Positions 1 through 6,868 of a DNA stretch of 64,000 nt are shown here, piece by piece. The notes under the pieces were generated by a model that had not been told where the DNA came from, searched no databases, and was given only the letters and a program-made list of their open reading frames with translations. Origin of the DNA: an uncultured Prevotellaceae bacterium (GTDB lineage Bacteria > Bacteroidota > Bacteroidia > Bacteroidales > Bacteroidaceae); assembly GCA_902801375.1 (NCBI GenBank), contig CADCIB010000014.1, positions 1-64,000 on the forward strand, read 5' to 3'. Both the position numbers and the translations under genes were made by a program. Position 1 is the first letter of the stretch. Each line of letters begins with the position of its first letter.

Positions 1-33
1 ACACCTTTTACACCTGACTGGACCTTTTGGTGG

Positions 34-990
34 TTACAGCGACATAATGCTGTTATCCAAACCAGTTGCTCCCTTTCCGTTGAAAAGCTTTCTGTTGATG
101 TTTGCCCGGATATTAGTCATGTTCTGATTTTTCTTGTCCAGCAATATGCAGCACTCTGACACGATAAACTGTAGGCGGATAAGAATGGCTGTGCGTATCT
201 CTGTCTCATTGAGTCCAACTGTGTCCGAAGTTATTGCCTGATAGAAAGAATTGAGTTTCTTGGATACGGTTTCCTTGAGTTCTGTCCATTGGCTTTCCAC
301 AGGCAGGCGGCCTGCACTTGACAAGTTGTGAAAGCTACTGACAATCTCAAAGTGAAGCAAGGCATCCTCAGCATTCCATCTTTCATGTTTTGAGTCACCA
401 GATTCTGTAAACTCAGATAGTTGCATGGTCAGCTCATCTATTCTTTTAGCGTAAGTTTCAACGTACTTTGCTTGTCTTTGCTTTGTCAATTGTAGTTCCC
501 TCTGGCTTAATCTGTATTTCTCAGCCAATTCCCTGTATTCATCTTCGTCTGACCTGTTTTGAGATTGCAAGACTTTCAGTTTTTCTTCCATTATCGTGAT
601 GGCATTCGCTTGCTCCAACCTATGAAGCTCATTCTCTTTCTCTAAAGCGTCTCGTTCAGCTTGAAGACCGTTAAATTGGGAAAGTAAGGTGTTGTAGTTA
701 GAATTGAGAAGGACTGTGTGGAGCTTTTGTTCTTTGATGCGTTTCTTGCCTAATGTCACAATCAGGATTAAAAGGCAGACAATCACTGTAAGTACGACGA
801 AAAGGATATAGATGGAATTTCTGGCCTTTTCCACTTCTATGGTCTTTTCATGAACCTGTCGTTCCGAACGGCTGTAGTCATACATGGACTTGGCTTTCAC
901 CGTCTCTTCCGTATAAATACGACTGTAGGAAGAATCATTGGCATTGCAATACATCTTGCCATATTTTGTAACGGAGTCTGCTATATTCAA
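34..990 (-). CDS. C-terminal part of an interrupted TPR/transmembrane/coiled-coil protein
   Basis: This frame continues the upstream TPR gene in the same phase after a single TAA (1009-1011), so I read it as the C-terminal half of one gene. The only start in this piece is a TTG at 988-990 with no ribosome binding site; without the stop, the reading runs on from the TPR part. Visible parts are a short extracytoplasmic stretch (about residues 1-55), one membrane helix (about 59-80, rich in I, L and V) and a long coiled coil rich in E, Q, K and L (about 90-195). The C-terminal domain of about 115 residues carries no motif I recognise. This architecture of lipoprotein TPRs, one membrane span and a cytoplasmic coiled coil is common among Bacteroidales membrane sensor-like proteins of unknown ligand. 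It may be a pseudogene remnant. Confidence 0.6.
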   Translation of the reverse strand: MNIADSVTKYGKMYCNANDSSYSRIYTEETVKAKSMYDYSRSERQVHEKTIEVEKARNSIYILFVVLTVIVCLLILIVTLGKKRIKEQKLHTVLLNSNYNTLLSQFNGLQAERDALEKENELHRLEQANAITIMEEKLKVLQSQNRSDEDEYRELAEKYRLSQRELQLTKQRQAKYVETYAKRIDELTMQLSEFTESGDSKHERWNAEDALLHFEIVSSFHNLSSAGRLPVESQWTELKETVSKKLNSFYQAITSDTVGLNETEIRTAILIRLQFIVSECCILLDKKNQNMTNIRANINRKLFNGKGATGLDNSIMSL

Positions 991-1008
991 TATTGAATAG
1001 AGTTCGAA

Positions 1009-2025
1009 TTACCCTTTTGTGGCTGCCTCAACATGATTGGGATCCTGGCTTTTGCTGAGAAGCTTGGTGAAAAGAGACCTTGCTGCATCATACTTGCCGG
1101 ATGCCGTCAGGTACTTGCCTTTGTAATAATAGTACAACTCACGCCCTTGTTGAATTTCGCCAAGCTCATCGAAAAGTCCAGAATTGGCTTCGTATTCTGA
1201 AAGCATTCTTCCAACGGAATCAGTCTGGCCACGCTCCAACAACACGTCGGCAACAAGGGGAAAGGAATTGTAGGATTGCGCAATATAGCCATGCCTCACA
1301 TACTCTTGCGAAGCCTCTTTACAAACGGATAAAACGCTGTCGTATTGGTGCATCATGTAGTAGGCGCTGGCCTTGTGTTCGAGGTATCCAATCGCCCATA
1401 ATGAATCGCCGCTTAACAAAGCAGACTGCCGTGCCTTTTCATAACAATCTATTGCATCAGGTAAGACCAGCTGATAAAGAAGTAACTTTGCTTTCTGGTA
1501 ATAAACTATACTCAATAAAGAGTGATTGCAGTCATTGCTGTTTGTATCACAATACTCTATGGCCTTACAGAATGATTCTAATGCTTTTGGGGCTTCGCCC
1601 ATGTCCGAGTAGCAGCGGCCGAGGAGGTAGTGGGCGAGCATACGGGAGTTGGACAGCCTCACCCCTGACCCCTCTCCAAAGGGCGAGGGGGACTTGCGGT
1701 CGTAGTAGTCGCAGACGCGGCGCATGAGGGCGGCGTGGCGGGCTGTGAGGACGGTGTCGCACTTGTTCTCGGCGTTGGTGCGCAGGAGGTAGTAGCGCAT
1801 GAGGTCGCGCCGCGACATCTCTGCGGTGTCGCGGGCGATGCTGTTGAGGAGCGTCAGGGCTGAGTCGGGGCGGGAGTTGACGAGGGAGTCGATGGCTCCA
1901 CCCAGCCTCCCCAAGGGGGAGGGGTTATGGCAGGCCATCAGCAATATGAGGGTGATGGCAACAGCCGCAATGTGGCGGCCGATGCGGTGTGTCGGCGTGA
2001 TATGTCTTCTTCTGTTGTCGCTCAT
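1009..2025 (-). CDS. TPR lipoprotein, N-terminal part of the interrupted gene
   Basis: 338 aa. The N terminus has a hydrophobic segment ending in a lipobox-like LLMAC (Cys at about 32), which suggests an outward-facing lipoprotein. It is followed by repeated helical pairs of TPR type, for example around 'AHYLLGRCYSDMGEAPKAL' and 'YYYYKGKYLTASGKYDAA'. The frame ends at a TAA (1009-1011), after which the same phase stays open to position 34, giving about 663 aa if the stop were sense. Two stretches are translated GC-rich palindromic repeats: residues near 34-42 and 109-122. The gene starts 27 bases after sufD on the same strand and could be cotranscribed with it, though its role looks unrelated. 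Its function is unknown; the family resembles Bacteroidales TPR sensor proteins. Confidence 0.65.
   Translation of the reverse strand: MSDNRRRHITPTHRIGRHIAAVAITLILLMACHNPSPLGRLGGAIDSLVNSRPDSALTLLNSIARDTAEMSRRDLMRYYLLRTNAENKCDTVLTARHAALMRRVCDYYDRKSPSPFGEGSGVRLSNSRMLAHYLLGRCYSDMGEAPKALESFCKAIEYCDTNSNDCNHSLLSIVYYQKAKLLLYQLVLPDAIDCYEKARQSALLSGDSLWAIGYLEHKASAYYMMHQYDSVLSVCKEASQEYVRHGYIAQSYNSFPLVADVLLERGQTDSVGRMLSEYEANSGLFDELGEIQQGRELYYYYKGKYLTASGKYDAARSLFTKLLSKSQDPNHVEAATKG
1660..1700. repeat. GC-rich REP-like palindrome inside the TPR gene
   Basis: CCCCTC...GAGGGG arms around a short loop, preceded by a CTCACCCCTGA leader. It is translated as SPSPFGEGSGVRL in the middle of the TPR region. The same text recurs with variation elsewhere in the window, so it is a dispersed repeat rather than native TPR sequence. 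Confidence 0.6.
1893..1925. repeat. GC-rich REP-like palindrome inside the TPR gene
   Basis: The sequence contains CCTCCCC, AAG, GGGGAGG, a perfect 7-bp hairpin. It is translated in frame just after the lipobox of the TPR protein (CHNPSPLGRLGGA). Related palindromes lie at 1660-1700, 2852-2893 and 62972-63004. Confidence 0.6.
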
Positions 2026-2052
2026 GGTTTTGATGTTGTGCGTTGAGTCACA

Positions 2053-3408
2053 TCATCTGCAGAGCTGGCAGCCTTCACACTTGTTGAGTTCGCCGCGGAA
2101 ACGCTTTTCTACGAGATAGTGCAGGCGGTCGCGCAGCGGCTGGAGCTTCATCTTGTCGACAACCTCGTTGATGAAGGCGAACTGCAGGAGCAGTCGTGCC
2201 TCGTGCTGCGGTATGCCTCGCTGCTGCATGTAGAACATGGCGGCATCGTTGAGCTGGCCTACGGTCGAACCGTGGGCACACTTCACGTCGTCGGCATAGA
2301 TCTCAAGCATCGGCTGCGTGAACATCCGCGCATCGCGGGTGGCACAGAGGTTCTGGTTGGTCATCTGTGAAACGGTCTTCTGTGCCCCAGGGGCTACATA
2401 CACCTTGCCGGCAAAGGCACCCACGGCCTGCTCGTCTAATACATATTTATAAAGTTCCTCGCTCTGGCAGTGGGCAGCGCGATGGTTGATGAGCGTGTTG
2501 TTGTCGACATGCTGCTGCTTGTCGGCTATCACGCAACCGCTGCAGTAGCACTCTGCTCCTTCGCCGTTGAGGTTGAGGTTCAGCATGTTGCGCGTCGTCC
2601 CATTGTGCAGGGTGATGACATTGTGGTTCACGCGGCTGCCCCGTTGCTGGTCGATATAGACATTGCTCACACGGGTGTTCTTGGCATGCGTCTCCTCCAG
2701 ACAATAGAGGTCGAGCGATGCTTCATCGCCCACGAAGGCCTCGATGACCTGCGTGGCCAAGAAGCGGCGGTCGTCGGCAGCATGGTCGCAAAAGAGGAAC
2801 TTGGCCTCGGCATGACGGCCCATGACAATCAGCACGCGGCGGTTGACCATCAAAGCCTCTCCCCCCGCCCTCCCCAAAAGGGAGGGAGCCTTTAGGATGT
2901 TAATGATTTGGATGGTGCGGTCTATTACCGTGTTGTCGGGCACGTACACCAGCAGCCCGTCCTGCGCCAGCATCGTGTTGAGTGCCGTCACGGCATCGGC
3001 GGTGTCGGCCAGGCGGCCATAGAGGTGGGCCACACGGTCGGCATGCTCGCGCAGCGAACCGACGATGACGCCCTCGGGCAACTGACTCTTGGGCAGGGCT
3101 TTCGAATAGAAAGCGTCGTTGACCACGAAATAGAGCGATGTCGACAGGTTGGGGACATCGCATCGGAAGGCATCGTAGGGATTGACGGGAATCTCCAGCC
3201 GGTTCAGATTCAGCCCATAGTCGGGTGCGAAGAGCTGCTGCATGTCGGTATATTTGTAGCGCTCCACCTTCCGTGTGGGGAAGCCGTTGGCCTTGAACCG
3301 TTCGAAAGCCTCATCGCGCCGGGCGTTCATCACCTCGCTACTGTGCTGGCAAATCATCTCGCGGCACTGCCCGTAGAGGTCGATATATTGCTGCTCACTA
3401 TTCATCAT
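2053..3408 (-). CDS. sufD: Fe-S cluster assembly protein SufD
   Basis: 451 aa. SufD is the non-ATPase partner that with SufB and SufC forms the cytoplasmic SUF scaffold for iron-sulfur cluster assembly. Recognition rests on the SufB/SufD-type beta-helix core: 'VFVG'-like strands, NHN-type turns around 'RGSRVNHNVITLHNGTTRNM', 'YKYVLDEQAVGAFAGKVYV', and the conserved C-terminal 'CAHGSTVGQLNDAAMFYMQQRGIP'. The final residues are Cys-rich (CEGCQLC), which is not usual for E. coli SufD. The start is the first Met of MMNSEQQY, 20 bases after the sufC stop. An in-frame GC-rich palindrome (2852-2893) inserts about ten residues (PSLLGRAGGEA) between beta strands near residues 173-184. Length agrees with Bacteroidales SufD. 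Confidence 0.93.
   Translation of the reverse strand: MMNSEQQYIDLYGQCREMICQHSSEVMNARRDEAFERFKANGFPTRKVERYKYTDMQQLFAPDYGLNLNRLEIPVNPYDAFRCDVPNLSTSLYFVVNDAFYSKALPKSQLPEGVIVGSLREHADRVAHLYGRLADTADAVTALNTMLAQDGLLVYVPDNTVIDRTIQIINILKAPSLLGRAGGEALMVNRRVLIVMGRHAEAKFLFCDHAADDRRFLATQVIEAFVGDEASLDLYCLEETHAKNTRVSNVYIDQQRGSRVNHNVITLHNGTTRNMLNLNLNGEGAECYCSGCVIADKQQHVDNNTLINHRAAHCQSEELYKYVLDEQAVGAFAGKVYVAPGAQKTVSQMTNQNLCATRDARMFTQPMLEIYADDVKCAHGSTVGQLNDAAMFYMQQRGIPQHEARLLLQFAFINEVVDKMKLQPLRDRLHYLVEKRFRGELNKCEGCQLCR
2852..2893. repeat. GC-rich palindromic repeat inserted in sufD
   Basis: CCCTCCC, CAAAA, GGGAGGG: perfect 7-bp arms, flanked by further C/T-rich bases. It is translated in frame within SufD as a Pro/Gly/Leu-rich loop and is of the same kind as the palindromes at 1660-1700 and 1893-1925. 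Confidence 0.65.
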
Positions 3409-3428
3409 GCTCAGTACAATCCTAACTC

Positions 3429-4184
3429 CTAATTCTTATCAGCTTCTTCCTTAATCCAGTCGTAGCCACGCTCCTGAATCTCCACAGCCAGTTCTGGTCC
3501 GGCTGTTTTCACAATCTGTCCTTGGTAGAGCACATGCACCACGTCGGGGCGGATCATCTCCAGGAGGCGGTCGTAGTGGGTGATGACAATGCAACTGCTC
3601 TCAGGAGTGCGCAGCATGTTCACGCCCTCGGCCACAATGCGCATGGCATCCACATCGAGACCAGAGTCCGTCTCGTCGAGAATCGACAGCTTCGGCTCGA
3701 GCATCGCCATCTGGAAAATCTCGTTGCGCTTCTTCTCGCCACCGCTGAAACCCTCATTCACCGAGCGATTGGCCAGTTTGTTGTCCAACTGCACCACCTT
3801 CTGCCGCTCGCGCATCAGTTTCAGGAACTCGCCTGCCTTCAGTTCGGGCAGACCCTGGTATTTGCGCTTCTCGTTGATGGCCGTTTTCATGAAGTTGGTC
3901 ATCGACACGCCGGGAATCTCCACAGGGTACTGGAACGAGAGGAACAAGCCCTCGTGGGCGCGGTCTTCGGGCTTCATCTCCAACAGGTTCTTGCCGTTGA
4001 ACCAAGCCTCACCCTCGGTCACTTCGTAGAGCGGATTGCCCACCAATACGGCTGAGAGCGTTGACTTTCCCGAGCCGTTGGGCCCCATGATGGCATGGGT
4101 CTCGCCGTCCTTAATCACGAGGTCAATGCCCCGCAGTATCTCCTTGTCGCCGATGCGGGCGTGCAAATTGCGTACTTCTAACAT
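3429..4184 (-). CDS. sufC: Fe-S assembly ATPase SufC
   Basis: 251 aa ABC-type ATPase of the SUF system. It drives conformational change in the SufBCD complex in the cytoplasm. Seen directly: Walker A GPNGSGKST (about residues 34-42), ABC signature FSGGEKKR (about 148-155), Walker B LSILDETDSGLD (about 166-177) and the H-loop ITHYDR. ETDSGLD is the SufC variant of Walker B. I chose the ATG at 4182-4184 (MLEVRNLHA) because it matches the family N terminus, has AAGGA just upstream and lies downstream of the promoter; the open frame continues upstream only into the promoter region. sufD follows after 20 bases, so the two form one unit. The sufC promoter carries a box shared with sufB (4243-4269). 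Confidence 0.96.
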   Translation of the reverse strand: MLEVRNLHARIGDKEILRGIDLVIKDGETHAIMGPNGSGKSTLSAVLVGNPLYEVTEGEAWFNGKNLLEMKPEDRAHEGLFLSFQYPVEIPGVSMTNFMKTAINEKRKYQGLPELKAGEFLKLMRERQKVVQLDNKLANRSVNEGFSGGEKKRNEIFQMAMLEPKLSILDETDSGLDVDAMRIVAEGVNMLRTPESSCIVITHYDRLLEMIRPDVVHVLYQGQIVKTAGPELAVEIQERGYDWIKEEADKN

Positions 4185-4219
4185 ATCCTTCTTGTCGATA
4201 GATGTTCTGATTGAGTGCG

Positions 4220-4269
4220 CAAAGGTACGAATTTTTATCAAATAAGTGAGAAGAATACAAAAGAAAAAA
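4220..4269 (-). promoter_or_regulatory. sufCD promoter with shared suf box
   Basis: Read on the minus strand, the -7 element TACCTTTG lies at 4227-4220, about 35 bases before the sufC ATG. Upstream, 4243-4269 (plus-strand TAAGTGAGAAGAATACAAAA followed by GAAAAAA) repeats the sufB promoter block at 6698-6724 with two differences in 27. Here it is set 11 bases farther from the -7 element, so no TTTG falls at the usual -33 distance. Confidence 0.6.
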
Positions 4270-4298
4270 GTTAAATTATTGCATTTTCCCACTCTTTC

Positions 4299-4330
4299 TT
4301 TGCGGATTCTGACGTAATTCACTAATTTTG
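4299..4330 (+). promoter_or_regulatory. Promoter for the small membrane protein gene
   Basis: TTTG (4299-4302), 20-base spacer, TAATTTTG (4323-4330): a full match to the Bacteroidetes primary-sigma pattern. The ATG is 30 bases downstream. Confidence 0.7.
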
Positions 4331-4360
4331 CACCCAACATCAAATAAAGAAAAAAGAAGC

Positions 4361-4879
4361 ATGAAAAAACTATTGGTGATAGTCATCATCCTGTTAGTGG
4401 CGGTGCTGATGACGCAGATGGTACCCGACAAGGCTGCCCACAAGGAGGCTATGATGGCGGCCATCAGGGAGTATGTCGACGAAGAAGCTGAAAACAAGGG
4501 GCTGGGCGACAATGTCCTGACGAAGCTGGGGAAAGGCATCGTGAACAAGACCATCGAAGTATCGCTGAACAGCAAGCTGGAACTCAGCAACTATTATATC
4601 TTCAACACCACTCACATGAAGCAGGGCGGCAAGGATCGCACCCTGTCGCTTGGCATCTTTGGCCATGTGTTCACCTTCGACAAGAAGATGCTGCGCGAAT
4701 CGTTAGAGCAGGCCGCCGAAGAGAAGGAAGAGGTGAAGAATGAGCACAAGGCCGCCAAGGAAGCGGCCAAGGAAGCCAAGAAACTGAAGCGCCAGCTGAA
4801 GAAGGAGCAGCGCAAACAGAGAAGGGAACAGCGCAGACTCGAAAAAGAGCAACGCAAGCGCGAAAAAGAGGCCAAGTAG
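4361..4879 (+). CDS. Small membrane-anchored protein with charged helical tail
   Basis: 172 aa. One N-terminal hydrophobic helix (about residues 3-19) could be an anchor or uncleaved signal. A small domain follows with 'NYYIFNTTHMKQGGKDRTLSLGIFGHVFTF' (given here for reference as residues about 85-114), resembling DUF4359-type proteins that have a 'stimulus then F-x-F' pattern. The last 60 residues are almost only K, R, E, Q and A and should form a long charged helix. I chose the ATG at 4361 (MKKLLVIV) because it begins the hydrophobic segment and sits 30 bases after a good promoter. The gene lies between sufB and sufC on the opposite strand and so breaks the usual sufBCD order. Its function is unknown; the DUF4359 resemblance is from memory and only moderately sure. 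Confidence 0.65.
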   Translation: MKKLLVIVIILLVAVLMTQMVPDKAAHKEAMMAAIREYVDEEAENKGLGDNVLTKLGKGIVNKTIEVSLNSKLELSNYYIFNTTHMKQGGKDRTLSLGIFGHVFTFDKKMLRESLEQAAEEKEEVKNEHKAAKEAAKEAKKLKRQLKKEQRKQRREQRRLEKEQRKREKEAK

Positions 4880-4937
4880 GCAGAAAAAGTCAGAAAGGCG
4901 AATGCCGGTTGACGCTCCACAGGGTGGGCAATTCTCG

Positions 4938-4982
4938 TTTGTTGTTGGAGCCGCTATATATATAGGCGGCTCCAACAACAAA
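4938..4982. terminator. Strong hairpin between convergent genes
   Basis: The 17-bp perfect arms TTTGTTGTTGGAGCCGC and its complement enclose a TATATATATAG loop. It lies just after the 172-aa protein gene and downstream of sufB, which converge here, so it could end transcription from both sides. There is no long T-tract. Confidence 0.65.
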
Positions 4983-5084
4983 CAACCATCTTATTGCGGC
5001 GCCAACAGGAAACTGGCTGTTTGTCGGCTCGTCGCCCGATGCCTATCGGCACTCCAACAAGAATCGTGCATCATCTTGTAAGAG

Positions 5085-5176
5085 ACCATCTCCATGCTCG
5101 TCAGAGATTATCTTCCACGTTGAAAGAGGTTATCTTCCACGTTGTCAGAAACCGTCTCCATGCTCGTCAGAGATAG
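5085..5176. repeat. Short tandem repeat cassette between convergent genes
   Basis: Two near-identical units (TCTCCATGCTCGTCAGAGAT at about 5089 and 5154) flank two copies of TTATCTTCCACGTTG (about 5108 and 5130), in the order A-B-B-A. It is noncoding, in the 325-base gap that otherwise holds only the hairpin at 4938-4982. No function is evident. Confidence 0.6.
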
Positions 5177-5204
5177 TCGGCGAGAAGGTTGCTCTCGTTG
5201 CCCT

Positions 5205-6650
5205 TCACCCTACCGTTCCCTCTAACGATACGCTGAGGAGCTTCTGTGCCTCTACGGCGAACTCCATGGGCAGTTTGTTGAGCACTTCCTTGGCGTAGCC
5301 GTTCACGATCAGGCCCACGGCCTGCTCCGTGGGGATGCCGCGCTGGTTGCAATAGAAGAGCTGGTCCTCGGAAATCTTGCTCGTTGTGGCCTCGTGTTCC
5401 ACCACGGCCGTATCGTTGTGGATGTCCATGTAGGGGAATGTATGCGCGCCGCACAGGCTGCCTAACAGCAGCGAGTCGCACGAGGAATAGTTGCGCGCGT
5501 TGTCAGCATTCGTTGCCACGCGCACCAGTCCGCGGTAGGAATTCTGCGAATGGCCTGCGGAAATGCCTTTCGAGATGATGGTCGATTTGGTGTTCTTTCC
5601 CAGATGAACCATCTTCGTGCCGGTATCGGCCTCCTGATAGTTGTTGGTCACGGCCACGGAGTAGAACTCGGCGGTGCTGTTGTCGCCGCGTAGCACACAC
5701 GAGGGGTATTTCCACGTGATAGCACTGCCCGTTTCCACCTGCGTCCACGAGAGTTTGGAGTCCTTGCCGCGCAGTTCGCCACGCTTCGTCACAAGGTTCA
5801 GCACACCGCCCCGTCCCTGTTCGTCGCCGGGATACCAGTTCTGCACCGTCGAGTATTTCACCTCCGCACGGTTCATCACGATTATCTCCACGATAGCGGC
5901 ATGCAGCTGGTTCTCATCGCGCATCGGGGCCGTACAACCCTCCAAGTAGCTGACGTAGCTGTCGTCGTCGGCAACGATGAGTGTGCGCTCGAACTGCCCC
6001 GTGTTGCGGGCATTGATGCGGAAATAGCTGCTCAGTTCCATGGGTGAGCGCACACCCTTGGGAATGTAGACAAACGAACCGTCGCTGAACACGGCACTGT
6101 TCAAGGCGGCAAAGAAATTATCGCGGTAGGGAACGACGGTGCCCAGATACTGGCGCACCAAGTCGGGATGCTGCTGGATGGCCTCGCCGATAGAACAGAA
6201 GATAATGCCCTTCTCGCGAAGCTTCTCCTTGAAGGTGGTTTTCACCGACACTGAGTCCATGATGGCGTCCACGGCGGTGTTGCCGCTTAGGGCCAGCCGC
6301 TCTTCCAAGGGGATGCCCAGCTTGTCGAACGTCTTCTCCAGTTCGGGGTCTATCTTGCCGTCGCCTTTCGGTTTCCGGGCCATCGGGTCGGCATAATAAG
6401 AGATGTCCTGATAGTCGATGGGCGGCAGGTGGAGATGGCCCCACGTGGGCTGTTCGAGCGTCTGCCAGTGGCGCAGCGCCTTCAGGCGGAACTCCAGCAT
6501 CCACTCAGGCTCACCCTTCTTGGCAGAAATCAGCCGCACCACATCCTCGTTCAGCCCCCGTTCGATAATCTCCGTGCTGACATCAGTTGTGAATCCAAAC
6601 TCATATTTCTTCTCGGCAATGCGGCGCACCAGCTCGTTGCCGCCGTCCAT
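5205..6650 (-). CDS. sufB: Fe-S cluster assembly protein SufB
   Basis: 481 aa scaffold subunit of the SufBCD complex, on which nascent iron-sulfur clusters form. Recognised by '[14 protein letters not shown]', '[15 protein letters not shown]'-type text (here [17 protein letters not shown]), '[21 protein letters not shown]', '[17 protein letters not shown]' and the C-terminal '[23 protein letters not shown]'. The Cys of the SSCDS motif and later Cys/Glu residues are those used for cluster assembly in the family. I prefer the ATG at 6648-6650 (MDGGNELV) because it follows AAAAGGAGC and leaves a leader of about 28 bases. An in-frame ATG at 6675-6677 lies only eight bases from the -7 element and would be leaderless. 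Unlike most Bacteroidales, sufB is separated from sufCD by an opposite-strand gene and repeats. Confidence 0.95.
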   Translation of the reverse strand: MDGGNELVRRIAEKKYEFGFTTDVSTEIIERGLNEDVVRLISAKKGEPEWMLEFRLKALRHWQTLEQPTWGHLHLPPIDYQDISYYADPMARKPKGDGKIDPELEKTFDKLGIPLEERLALSGNTAVDAIMDSVSVKTTFKEKLREKGIIFCSIGEAIQQHPDLVRQYLGTVVPYRDNFFAALNSAVFSDGSFVYIPKGVRSPMELSSYFRINARNTGQFERTLIVADDDSYVSYLEGCTAPMRDENQLHAAIVEIIVMNRAEVKYSTVQNWYPGDEQGRGGVLNLVTKRGELRGKDSKLSWTQVETGSAITWKYPSCVLRGDNSTAEFYSVAVTNNYQEADTGTKMVHLGKNTKSTIISKGISAGHSQNSYRGLVRVATNADNARNYSSCDSLLLGSLCGAHTFPYMDIHNDTAVVEHEATTSKISEDQLFYCNQRGIPTEQAVGLIVNGYAKEVLNKLPMEFAVEAQKLLSVSLEGTVG

Positions 6651-6685
6651 TGCTCCTTTTTCCTTCTTATCTTCCATTGCGGCTG

Positions 6686-6724
6686 CAAAGTTACGAATAA
6701 GTGAGAACAATACAAAACAAAAAA
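6686..6724 (-). promoter_or_regulatory. sufB promoter with shared suf box
   Basis: On the minus strand: TTTG (6716-6713), 19 bases, TAACTTTG (6693-6686). The block 6698-6724 repeats the one upstream of sufC (4243-4269) with two differences. It overlaps the -33 element here. Confidence 0.65.
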
Positions 6725-6800
6725 CCTTTTTTATGTTATTATTGTCGAGTGAATTTTTCCTTCTTTATTTGCCTTTTGGCAGCTTCCGCTGTGCACCGAC

Positions 6801-6843
6801 AAAAAACGCGCCGACTCTCTCTCGTTCGAGGAGCCGGCGCGTG
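6801..6843 (-). terminator. Rho-independent terminator of rimP-nusA-infB
   Basis: Read on the minus strand: CGCGCCGGCTC, loop, GAGTCGGCGCG, then TTTTTT. It lies 26 bases after the infB stop and points away from it. Confidence 0.85.
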
Positions 6844-6868
6844 CAAGCATGCTTGTCGTAGTAGAAAG

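Noticed and set aside
1080-1727. 215-aa open frame on the plus strand opposite the TPR gene
   Set aside because: Antisense to a gene with clear TPR and lipobox features; basic, Cys/His-rich composition without a known domain.
5085-5176. Possible small CRISPR array
   Set aside because: Units are only two each, in A-B-B-A order, without regular spacers; no cas genes nearby.
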